From NCBI GenBank assembly GCA_018826295.1, contig JAHJZX010000026.1, positions 1 through 64,000 on the forward strand: a stretch of DNA of 64,000 nt. The letters are read 5' to 3'. This DNA comes from Gammaproteobacteria bacterium (GTDB lineage Bacteria > Pseudomonadota > Gammaproteobacteria > Enterobacterales > Alteromonadaceae). The position numbers and the translations under genes are program-made. This document shows positions 54,278 through 60,973 of the stretch, in pieces. The notes under the pieces were generated by a model that was not told the DNA's origin, ran no database searches, and saw nothing but the letters and a program-made list of their open reading frames with translations. Position 1 is the first letter of the stretch; the number at the start of each line of letters is the position of its first letter.

Positions 54278-54565
54278 TCAGGGTAGCTGCAACTGACGTT
54301 CACTGCGCCAGACGCGGATCAGGCTGATACAGTCTGTTTCGCGCAGGTATACCACGCGAAACGGTGGCAGGATAATTTCGCGGATATTGGCTTGATTAAA
54401 CTCCGGCACCATCCGACCGGAATCTGGCTGTGCTGTCAGGCGCTGTGCTGCAGCCATAATGTCGGTAACAAAACGCTGACCAATATGCGGTACGCCTTGC
54501 TCGAGGTACCAGGCTTTTATTGCCAACAGGTCAGACAATGCCGATTGCGCAAGTTCTAGCCGCAC
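54278..54565 (-). CDS. RelE/ParE-family toxin
   Basis: The 95-residue protein has the ParE/RelE fold: [29 protein letters not shown], then [14 protein letters not shown], then [31 protein letters not shown]. The conserved Arg/Tyr set and C-terminal beta strands are present. ParE toxins block gyrase and RelE toxins cut mRNA at the ribosome; the pattern here is closest to ParE. It follows the antitoxin gene with no gap, typical of a type II toxin-antitoxin operon. Confidence 0.9.
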   Translation of the reverse strand: MRLELAQSALSDLLAIKAWYLEQGVPHIGQRFVTDIMAAAQRLTAQPDSGRMVPEFNQANIREIILPPFRVVYLRETDCISLIRVWRSERQLQLP

Positions 54566-54835
54566 TCAATCAATTCCCAGCAGCTGTTTAGCCTGCTCGG
54601 CAGTTACGGTATTGCCGTCACGAATATCTGCCAGGCCGGCGGCAATGGCTTTAACAAAGCGCAGTTCTTCAGCGGTGTTCTCGTAATCTTCCAATGCCTG
54701 CACCACGGCAACGCCACGGCCCCGGCTGGTTAATAATACCGGTCGGTGGGTGGTGTTGGTTTGCGTCACTACTTTGCCGGGGTTTATTTTTAAATCCGAC
54801 AACGGCACGACATCTTCAGAGAATTTGGTTTGCAT
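54566..54835 (-). CDS. Phd/YefM-family antitoxin
   Basis: The 89-residue protein starts MQTKFSEDVVPLSDLKINPGKVV and includes THRPVLLTSRGRGVAVVQALEDYENT, the DNA-binding Phd/YefM fold. A C-terminal toxin-neutralising helix follows (RDGNTVTAEQAKQLLG). It pairs with the ParE-like toxin. The two perfect inverted repeats upstream (54851-54866 and 54869-54886) suit autorepression. Confidence 0.92.
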   Translation of the reverse strand: MQTKFSEDVVPLSDLKINPGKVVTQTNTTHRPVLLTSRGRGVAVVQALEDYENTAEELRFVKAIAAGLADIRDGNTVTAEQAKQLLGID

Positions 54836-54850
54836 ACTCAGCCTCCGCTG

Positions 54851-54866
54851 TTAATGGTGCCATTAA
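54851..54866. promoter_or_regulatory. Antitoxin operator candidate TTAATGG-tg-CCATTAA
   Basis: Perfect seven-base arms around a TG centre, 16 bases upstream of the antitoxin ATG. The spacing and position are typical for operators bound by Phd/YefM-type antitoxins. It overlaps the 3' end of the truncated zinc-finger frame. Confidence 0.6.
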
Positions 54867-55027
54867 TAGCACCTGTTAAAAGGTGCCGTCAAGCGAGTGA
54901 AAACTACACTCGCTTGCGGCCTGCCGCGAAGCACATCAGTGCTATTACCGGTGCCACAGGCATGGCGCTGATTTTTGCGGCTAAAGTTGCGTTGGCATTT
55001 TGGGCAATGCCACATGTTTTGCTGCAT
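54863..55027 (-). pseudogene. Truncated copy of the zinc-finger/DUF5655 gene (45666-46079)
   Basis: The frame starts ATG 55025-55027 behind a perfect GGAGGTTTAA site and reads WHCPKCQRNFSRKNQRHACG, then TGNSTDVLRGRPQ. It matches the first 38 residues of the gene at 45666 nearly residue for residue. Homology then stops and the frame runs into unrelated sequence, ending at TAA 54863-54865. The DUF5655 domain is missing. It is a truncated duplicate, 9 kb from its parent, ended at the boundary of the toxin-antitoxin operator. Confidence 0.85.
54869..54886. promoter_or_regulatory. Second inverted repeat GCACCT-gttaaa-AGGTGC
   Basis: Perfect six-base arms around a six-base spacer, next to the first antitoxin operator candidate. 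Together they form a double-site control region. It could also be a hairpin at the end of the truncated frame. Confidence 0.5.
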
Positions 55028-55077
55028 TTAAACCTCCACACATAACCTTGAGATGCCTGAGCATAGTGTAAGGAATA

Positions 55078-56322
55078 TCAGAATAAATCCAGTCCCGGTA
55101 TTGCTGCAGTTTCTGGATGCAGGCAGTGGTGTAAGAATATTGCCAGACCGGCATCACCGGTCCATAAGGTATATCGTCCCTGTTGGTAGCGTAAGCGGTC
55201 TCTTTGGCATTGTGCCACGGCGTACATAGCAAACTGTCTTGCTCTTTCAAGCCAAAGCGGGTTGCCCCACCTTTGGTATAAATACAACAAGGCGTAGCCG
55301 TTACCCGCAGTGCCGTGGCAGATATTAGAGCCCTTTAGCAAAGGCCCAGCTTGCCACACCAGCTCGCCGGTTTTTTCCAACAACTGCTCAAGCTGCGTCG
55401 ACTGTTCAGCATCGCTGTTCGGTGTTCTTGCCATCGCGGTTACAATGCCTGCCGCGCCATGACACCATTGCACCAGCAGTTTTTCAATGTCAGGTTTAGT
55501 GCACAGCGGCCAATTGGCTAAATTAGTGTTTTGTCGTGCAGAGATAGTTAATGTGGCAATGGTACGTTGCATTACCAATTCAACCAAACCATCTGGTAGT
55601 AAGTTCGCGCCTTGCAACAGAATATTGGCGTTGCCGGCTACGCCATGACAAGCGCCGTAATAATGCCGCTTCGGCCCAAATACCTGGCTTTGCCACAACC
55701 ACTCGCCGCTATCAGCATCAAGCTGCCAGTTGTCCATCAGTGATTTAGCACCTTGAACGTAAATGTCGCGCCAGCGGTTGTCAGCCGTTTTACGATACAA
55801 CGCCAGCGCCGCATGCATCATGCCGGTTTGCCCGGACGTTACTTCGTACAATGGCAACGCTATAGTGGCCTGCATACAGCGCAGCACGTGCTGAGCAAGT
55901 TGCTGATCTTTCGGTTGCGCTAATATTGCTGGCATCAAGATACCAAGCTCACCAATTTGCAAGCCGGGTTCAACCGCGACATCAGGTTGTTTCAGAAAAG
56001 ATTGGTAAACGGTTGCAAGTAATCCGGATAAATCAGCGGTGTTGTAGCCGTAGCGACGCAGAATTTGTAACGCATGAATAGTCCCTGCAGCTCCGGCATA
56101 GGCTGACCATTTAGGCCCCGGCCTTGGGTAGCTTTCTGCATCAAGCGGATGTGTGGGCCAGCAGGCGTCAGGTAACAACGCTTGCTCAATATCGGCAATA
56201 ATAGCGCCAATTTCTGCCTGTACTACAGCTTCACACCATAAAGTATTGGTTATAGGTTCATGGCGGCTGGGATCAAACAACATTTGCGTTATCACTGAAA
56301 ACGCCGCTCCGATGGCCTGCAT
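55078..56322 (-). CDS. LanC-like zinc protein (lanthionine synthetase C fold)
   Basis: The 414-residue protein repeats the alpha/alpha-barrel GxxG pattern of LanC/LanCL. It has the full catalytic set: H226 in GACHGVAG, zinc ligand C287 in QWCHGAAG, and zinc ligands C335-H336 in ICHGTAGNG. LanC enzymes add Cys thiols to dehydroamino acids, and LanCL proteins add glutathione. No lanthipeptide precursor or LanB/LanM gene lies nearby, so it is LanCL-like. An internal start at 56283 is possible since neither has a strong ribosome site. It follows the toxin-like pair on the same strand, 44 bases after its partner gene. Confidence 0.9.
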   Translation of the reverse strand: MQAIGAAFSVITQMLFDPSRHEPITNTLWCEAVVQAEIGAIIADIEQALLPDACWPTHPLDAESYPRPGPKWSAYAGAAGTIHALQILRRYGYNTADLSGLLATVYQSFLKQPDVAVEPGLQIGELGILMPAILAQPKDQQLAQHVLRCMQATIALPLYEVTSGQTGMMHAALALYRKTADNRWRDIYVQGAKSLMDNWQLDADSGEWLWQSQVFGPKRHYYGACHGVAGNANILLQGANLLPDGLVELVMQRTIATLTISARQNTNLANWPLCTKPDIEKLLVQWCHGAAGIVTAMARTPNSDAEQSTQLEQLLEKTGELVWQAGPLLKGSNICHGTAGNGYALLYLYQRWGNPLWLERARQFAMYAVAQCQRDRLRYQQGRYTLWTGDAGLAIFLHHCLHPETAAIPGLDLF

Positions 56323-56366
56323 ACAAAGCTATGTGGCGGAGAAGCGGCTGCAATATGCATTGGCTT

Positions 56367-56717
56367 TCATGTCTTTGATTTAAGAACGTGATCAAAGCTA
56401 CCTTTTTTAAAAGCTGACTCGACGTAGTAGATAGTTTTCTCATAGATCCCCATCTGTACATCATCAAATTTTGCCTCATGCTCCTCATTAAACTGAGGGT
56501 GATCTTCGTCATAAAAAGGGTACATCAGCCGGGCTTTCTTTTTTTCTATTACCGCTAAATCAATCAGCGCTTCGGCTTCTTCTTCGCTTAAAAAAATCGG
56601 TGGCACTGTATTAACGGCGGGGAAAGCTTCTTTCAACGCTTCGTAGCCTTCTTTGTGTACAATTTGAGCAATTTCTTCAACCAGTTCTACCGGCATTACG
56701 ACTTCACGCTTAATCAT
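56367..56717 (-). CDS. Acidic partner protein of the Tse2-like gene (candidate immunity/antitoxin)
   Basis: The 116-residue protein is acidic and helical: MPVELVEEIAQIVHKEGYEALKEAF, then LSEEEAEALIDLAVIEKKKARLM, and a C-terminal YEKTIYYVESAFKKGSF. No family recognised. Its start overlaps the stop of the upstream toxin-like gene by four bases (ATGA), and acidic small proteins in this position are usually immunity or antitoxin proteins. That role is inferred from position and composition only. AT content is higher than in flanking housekeeping genes. Confidence 0.68.
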   Translation of the reverse strand: MIKREVVMPVELVEEIAQIVHKEGYEALKEAFPAVNTVPPIFLSEEEAEALIDLAVIEKKKARLMYPFYDEDHPQFNEEHEAKFDDVQMGIYEKTIYYVESAFKKGSFDHVLKSKT

Positions 56718-57208
56718 AAATTTACCACCTTGGACAAGGCTCCAGGATACGTCTCAATTATTTTCCCATACCTGTCTATCTTTATATCACAAGGCTTCAT
56801 CAATGCGGCAAGTTCAGTAAGCAATGCTGTTAGTTCAAGCACCGTCATAGGCTTAGATACGTTTAGCAAGGGATGATCTTTATCCTTTATGTTAAACACT
56901 AGATCACCCGGAATTTTGCTGCCTTTAGGTATTACCCACACCTGGCCTTCTAAAGCCTTCTTTGCCAAAGTCTCAACGCTATCTGAAAAAGACAAACCTT
57001 TGATAGGGTTGGGGTAAACCATCTCCAAGCCGGTGTCTGGATCAATACGGACATCCAAGTCTTTCCTCCGTGGTCCATCGGCACGAGCGATCTTAGGGGA
57101 ACTTGAATTGCCACCTCCTCTGAAAATGCCATGCAAGTTGTTGTATATTTTCCATATTTCGTTTGGGCCGACAGTGGTGAACTGTCCTTTTGACAATAGA
57201 ATTGACAT
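56714..57208 (-). CDS. Candidate Tse2-like ADP-ribosyltransferase toxin
   Basis: The 164-residue protein matches the Tse2-type toxin pattern that I recall: DTGLEMVYPNPIKGLSFSDS, then EGQVWVIPKGSKIPGDLVF, then DHPLLNVSKPMTVLELTALL. P. aeruginosa Tse2 (158 residues) has the corresponding VIPDGTDIPPDL and AKPM segments. Tse2 is a cytotoxic type VI effector with an ADP-ribosyltransferase-like fold. Here there is no export module nearby, so an intracellular or orphan effector is equally possible. It is the first gene of a likely operon with the acidic partner and the LanC-like gene, and lies divergent from a plus-strand gene. Confidence 0.62.
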   Translation of the reverse strand: MSILLSKGQFTTVGPNEIWKIYNNLHGIFRGGGNSSSPKIARADGPRRKDLDVRIDPDTGLEMVYPNPIKGLSFSDSVETLAKKALEGQVWVIPKGSKIPGDLVFNIKDKDHPLLNVSKPMTVLELTALLTELAALMKPCDIKIDRYGKIIETYPGALSKVVNL

Positions 57209-57349
57209 AAAACCTCTTATTTTCGCAAAGTCTGAAATTTGTAAATCAAAATTAAGTTATCATAAATAACCTTGTTTTAACAAAATGAGAACATGGAATT
57301 CATATTGATTTGCGGCTGAAAATGCCGAAGCATTCAGGAATAAGATGTA
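57209..57349. promoter_or_regulatory. Divergent region of toxin operon and 101-residue gene
   Basis: The 141-base gap is AT-rich and serves both directions. It contains GTTAT-cataa-ATAAC within 57254-57274, a small inverted repeat that could be an operator. No convincing hexamer pair was found. Confidence 0.35.
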
Positions 57350-57655
57350 ATGCAAAAAACTAAACTTGCCGTTAATTGGATTGAAGATAAGCAGCCTACA
57401 CAGCAGGGCATGTATTTTACGGCACAGCGTTATCCAACTGGCTTTGGGGTTTATGACATTGTCGCTTGGGATGGCGAGCAGTGGCAGCTAGATGCCTCGA
57501 TTAATGTTGTTGGCTGGATAGCGTTTGAGGACTTCCTAAAAAATCTGGATATCAGCTGGCCGATATCAGATCAAAGAGCAGATGCGGCTTTTAAAGCCCG
57601 GTATGAGGCTGACAAAGATAACTTTAAGCCGGATGACTTTGTCGAGGTTGAGTAA
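57350..57655 (+). CDS. Small hypothetical protein, DUF551-like
   Basis: The 101-residue protein reads KLAVNWIEDKQPTQQGMYF, then DIVAWDGEQWQLDASINVVGWIAF, with several conserved-looking Trp and Pro positions. It recalls DUF551 proteins that are often on phages or plasmids, though the match is by eye only. GGAATAAG precedes the ATG. The stop precedes the next gene by less than ten bases, so cotranscription is likely. Confidence 0.65.
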   Translation: MQKTKLAVNWIEDKQPTQQGMYFTAQRYPTGFGVYDIVAWDGEQWQLDASINVVGWIAFEDFLKNLDISWPISDQRADAAFKARYEADKDNFKPDDFVEVE

Positions 57656-58202
57656 CTTTGGTTGGATACATCGACTGCTACTACTTTCGCTGTTGGCCTT
57701 GTCTGTCCGTAGCTTACAAGCACAATCAACAGTTACAGCTTGGCCGGAATTTAGCTGCAGTAATGGTGTAGTAGTTATCACTTTTGTCGATCTGAGTATT
57801 TGCAACCGCGCCGCAACTTACAGCAAGGTTGAAGTGCTGGCGGGTGCAACTCCTACCATCGTGTTTGAGCAAGGCGATAAACGCTTTGATGCGCTAAGTT
57901 ATGAACCTGCTGAGAAAGCTTTATCTGGCTTACCTGCCCGCTTAGCAGTGGCAAATGCCGGTGAAGCGTTAAATACCTTATTTTCCTGGCGTGGTAATAA
58001 AAACCTGACGGCTAAACAGCAGACATTGCTGCAGGTGTTTGGTATTGAAGCTGAAACCCAGCTTATGCAGTTTACCACTGGCGATGTGGCAGCTTATGTG
58101 CGGTTAAATAAAGGTACGGCAGATAACACCATTTTTATGATCGTGGGCAATAGCAGCCATGTCTACCGTGTAATTGGTAACTTTATTTCAGTTGATGTAT
58201 AG
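57648..58202 (+). CDS. Exported unknown protein, parent of the pseudogene at 53598
   Basis: With the TTG at 57648 as start, overlapping the preceding stop, the product has about 184 residues with a signal peptide (GWIHRLLLLSLLALSVRSLQAQ). A beta-rich body has two cysteines (FSCSNG, SICNR). Homologous DNA continues past its TAG: 58200-58202 is TAG where the 53.8-kb copy has CAG, and the downstream frame KWLRLLNVN ends at the same TAG as in the copy (58230-58232). So the C-terminal ten residues were probably lost by a stop mutation. Function unknown. Confidence 0.62.
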   Translation: MSNFGWIHRLLLLSLLALSVRSLQAQSTVTAWPEFSCSNGVVVITFVDLSICNRAATYSKVEVLAGATPTIVFEQGDKRFDALSYEPAEKALSGLPARLAVANAGEALNTLFSWRGNKNLTAKQQTLLQVFGIEAETQLMQFTTGDVAAYVRLNKGTADNTIFMIVGNSSHVYRVIGNFISVDV

Positions 58203-58300
58203 AAGTGGCTTCGCTTGCTCAATGTTAATTAGCTGCGTCCTCTTTTTCCGGAGCAGCGTAAGCCAATAATTGTTACCGATGCTGACTTCCTGGTACAATT

Positions 58301-60370
58301 CTATTTCTTCCATGCCATCCACTCTTCTTCAACTTGCTTGCTTACTATTTGGGCATCGTTAGCATGCTTGGTTATATATTGCTCTTTAAAGGTCTTCGCG
58401 CTTATTAATAGGTTAGCATCTGAAAGATTATCATTTTCTACTTTAGCTATTGCGTCCCATATCTGCGAGCTCAATTCGAGATCAGCTTCCTCTTGCATTG
58501 CTGCGAAATCAAGAAGGTGTGAAACAGAAACATCCCCATTTCCTTTTGCTAAAGACAGGTAGTCAATAACAGAGATGGGGTGCATTACGTAATACCCGTC
58601 ATTTCCGTCAGGGTTTATCATTGAGTGAACTTTATCCCAAGTGCAAAGGAGTTTAACAATTCCTGATTGAACATAGTCGCCAGACAAATAACCAATGACT
58701 CTGGCGTCATGCTTTATTAAAACATCAGGCCTTGCGATGTTTTTATCCTCTAAGAACTGTTTAAGCTCATCAATCTTGTTAGCAAGGAATTCGAGTGAAA
58801 ATTTCTCTACCTTAAAACCGTAACGGGAAGAAATGCTGGCAAGCTCTCGAACAGCCCTGTCCCTTACCGAGAAAAAAGCACTGTCTGGCATGTCGGCACT
58901 AATAGTACTGAGCCTAACGCCAAATATTTTTACATACTCATCAAACGTTATATCTGAGTTATTCTTCTTATATTTCGAGTAGTGGCTTACAAAAGCGTTA
59001 CCTGAATATGATAGATCGATATCTTTCTCGATAATATGCTTGTAATCGCGGCATGCCTCTATCAGGTGGCTTGCAACTTCTTCCAAATAGTCATGTGGAA
59101 CTATGGCGTTGAATCTATGACTTGAGATTAGCTTGTATAGCGAAGATCCAGATTGAGAAAACCGCCCTGATACCTTGTCAAATAATAAGCTACAGATTAT
59201 TGGTATGAAAACAGACGAGTCAATGTATACGTTAAGGTTTTCCGTCCCACCCAAAGCATTTATAAGGTGAGATGAGTTTGTATTTAAGAACGCATCATAT
59301 AGTTTCGCGCATGCAATATGTTTAGCAAAACCTGAGGCAGCGAAAAACTCAGTAAGCTCTTTGAATATATAGGTAGCTTTATCTGAACCACACTTGGATG
59401 AAATGATTTCCTTAATCGCGCTGTAAGCAAGGTTTTCCTTCGATGCACTATCGTATGTATTATAATTCTGTCCAGACAAATAGATCGTTAAATCCAGAAA
59501 GTTATTTATGAGTAGGATCTGGGTGGCGTCATCAATGTCTTCGCCTAATTTAGATATTTTATCTTTAAAATCGCTTTTTAACACATCAAGCTCAAGCTCA
59601 GTCGTTTTCTGCAGACCAAGAAACTTATCCTGCTCACTCTTAGATAAAGTGAGAGACCCTGTCTTGCTTATTAACTCGCCGCTTTGCAAAAGACGATCTA
59701 TATTTGATTCAAGCTGAACAAGTTGAGTTTCTTGAAAATCAAAGTTTGTCCTTACTTTTGCTATTAATGCATCTCTGGTTAAGCTGCTGCTTTCTCTTGA
59801 AAGAGCCGACATTATTATCGACTGGAAAAAACGTTGTCGGAGATCCTTTGTGTTCTGATCGAACAATAGAAGAGATGAAACGGCTTCATTTTTTGGGCCA
59901 AGATATTTGGTCTGGCTCTGCGCTGAAGAAGTTAAATTGATTCCCATCAACACTAGAGCGTCATTGACCTTGTTGTTGTTTATCAAACGAGTAGCAATAG
60001 CTTGATTATCATATTTGTTAACTGTAATTCCGTGCTGCAGAAATATTTCTTCTTTTACTAGCGCGTATGGGCCTTCTGGTATTCTGCGCGAAGATAAAAA
60101 ATACATCACATTTGCGCTGTAGTTATTTTTTAACTTGACTGCATCGCTTTTAAGTTTGCTTTCCCACTTTTTTTCAACAGAAATCTGAATGCCTATATTG
60201 ACGCCGCTTGCTGGCATTACTGCTAAATTGAAGTCTTTTCCGCCGTCATAGGGGCCATCGCAGTAATCTGCATCTCCCAACCCTATCAATGGAACCACCA
60301 TTGCAGCTAGAGAACGGAAAACCGAAACATCGGCGGCTTCAATCAATCTGGCGAATGTCTCAATATTCAT
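58301..60370 (-). CDS. PD-(D/E)XK-like nuclease fused to a PIN-like nuclease domain (candidate defence protein)
   Basis: The 689-residue protein appears to have three parts. Residues 1-130 resemble a restriction-endonuclease fold: DGGKDFNLAV (D46) then IGIQISVEKKWESKL (Q62, S64, K67/K68), and a closing HGITVNKYDNQAIATRL. Residues 190-250 look like a winged helix. Residues 380-600 look like a PIN domain with acidic residues D384 (VYIDSSVFIP), E430-E431 (DYLEEV), D555 (KHDARVIGYL) and D579 (CTWDK). It is strikingly AT-rich for the window, a sign of transfer. Such single-gene nuclease fusions occur in anti-phage systems, but no named family is claimed. Confidence 0.72.
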   Translation of the reverse strand: MNIETFARLIEAADVSVFRSLAAMVVPLIGLGDADYCDGPYDGGKDFNLAVMPASGVNIGIQISVEKKWESKLKSDAVKLKNNYSANVMYFLSSRRIPEGPYALVKEEIFLQHGITVNKYDNQAIATRLINNNKVNDALVLMGINLTSSAQSQTKYLGPKNEAVSSLLLFDQNTKDLRQRFFQSIIMSALSRESSSLTRDALIAKVRTNFDFQETQLVQLESNIDRLLQSGELISKTGSLTLSKSEQDKFLGLQKTTELELDVLKSDFKDKISKLGEDIDDATQILLINNFLDLTIYLSGQNYNTYDSASKENLAYSAIKEIISSKCGSDKATYIFKELTEFFAASGFAKHIACAKLYDAFLNTNSSHLINALGGTENLNVYIDSSVFIPIICSLLFDKVSGRFSQSGSSLYKLISSHRFNAIVPHDYLEEVASHLIEACRDYKHIIEKDIDLSYSGNAFVSHYSKYKKNNSDITFDEYVKIFGVRLSTISADMPDSAFFSVRDRAVRELASISSRYGFKVEKFSLEFLANKIDELKQFLEDKNIARPDVLIKHDARVIGYLSGDYVQSGIVKLLCTWDKVHSMINPDGNDGYYVMHPISVIDYLSLAKGNGDVSVSHLLDFAAMQEEADLELSSQIWDAIAKVENDNLSDANLLISAKTFKEQYITKHANDAQIVSKQVEEEWMAWKK

Positions 60371-60650
60371 ATTTAACCTGTCTAGTCGAATTGTTTAATT
60401 GTCATTTATGAACAGTGGCTAACAATATTATTAGAAGGCAAAATCCCTGCTTTCACCGCGAGATTTTCCCTTCCATTCTGATTTTACATTCCGCTAAACT
60501 AACCAACATTTGCGGCTAGATCAACAACATATTGTCTGAGCTGTTTTGGTGCACAGCACGAAAGCGGGGTTTATGTTTGCGATTAATTTATTAACAAATT
60601 GAGGTATGGTTGACAGTGGTCTATCTGGTCGAGCGGTGTTGCAAATATAA
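60371..60650. other. Intergenic region, AT-rich, no gene seen
   Basis: These 280 bases hold the promoter of the nuclease-PIN gene (minus) and nothing else that can be supported. No open frame with a ribosome site or repeat was found. Its composition matches the AT-rich accessory gene next to it. Confidence 0.45.
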
Positions 60651-60654
60651 ATAA

Positions 60655-60678
60655 CCACAGCGGCTTTCGCCGCTGTGG
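60655..60678 (-). terminator. Strong terminator of the former GH97-GH13 operon
   Basis: CCACAGCGGC and GCCGCTGTGG form a perfect ten-base stem with a TTTC loop. On the minus strand it is directly followed by TTATTTATATTT and begins right at the stop codon of the GH13 remnant. Confidence 0.85.
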
Positions 60679-60939
60679 CTATTTAACACGAACTATATCC
60701 AGCACCAAAGTACCGCGGGCTGGCACACTCAGTTGCTTGTCCAGCTTGATAGTTTTACCGCTTATCACCTCTGTCGCGGTTTTGTCCTGTTGCCGTGCTT
60801 CATTAAAACGGGCTAAACCCAGCGTTACTGGCTGGTGTTGTTTATTCATTACCACCTTTACCGTTTGCTTGTCGTTATAACGGAAAAAGATATAAGTGCC
60901 ACCGTCTGGTGCTAAGTGCAGTAGCTTTTTGTTGTGAAG
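60679..60939 (-). pseudogene. C-terminal remnant of a GH13 cyclomaltodextrinase/neopullulanase-type gene
   Basis: The minus-strand frame ending at TAG 60679-60681 encodes KKLLHLAPDGGTYIFFRYN, then KQTVKVVMNKQHQPVTLGL, then SVPARGTLVLDIVRVK. This is the typical C-terminal beta domain of periplasmic maltodextrin-degrading GH13 enzymes. The catalytic barrel is absent: the frame begins abruptly 34 bases after the GH97 stop. It is the tail of a lost gene that once followed GH97, still with its terminator. Confidence 0.85.
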
Positions 60940-60940
60940 G

Positions 60941-60962
60941 AGCTGGCGCTTTTGCGCCAGCT
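60941..60962 (-). terminator. Hairpin after the GH97 gene
   Basis: AGCTGGCGC (60941-60949) and GCGCCAGCT (60954-60962) pair perfectly with a four-base loop, 11 bases past the GH97 stop codon. A T-tract is lacking, so it is probably a weak terminator or an mRNA-stabilising end between the two former operon genes. Confidence 0.6.
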
Positions 60963-60973
60963 TTGTGTCTGGT

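Noticed and set aside
55078..57208. A lanthipeptide biosynthesis cluster
   Set aside because: There is a LanC-like enzyme but no LanB or LanM dehydratase, no exporter and no leader-containing precursor in the surrounding sequence.
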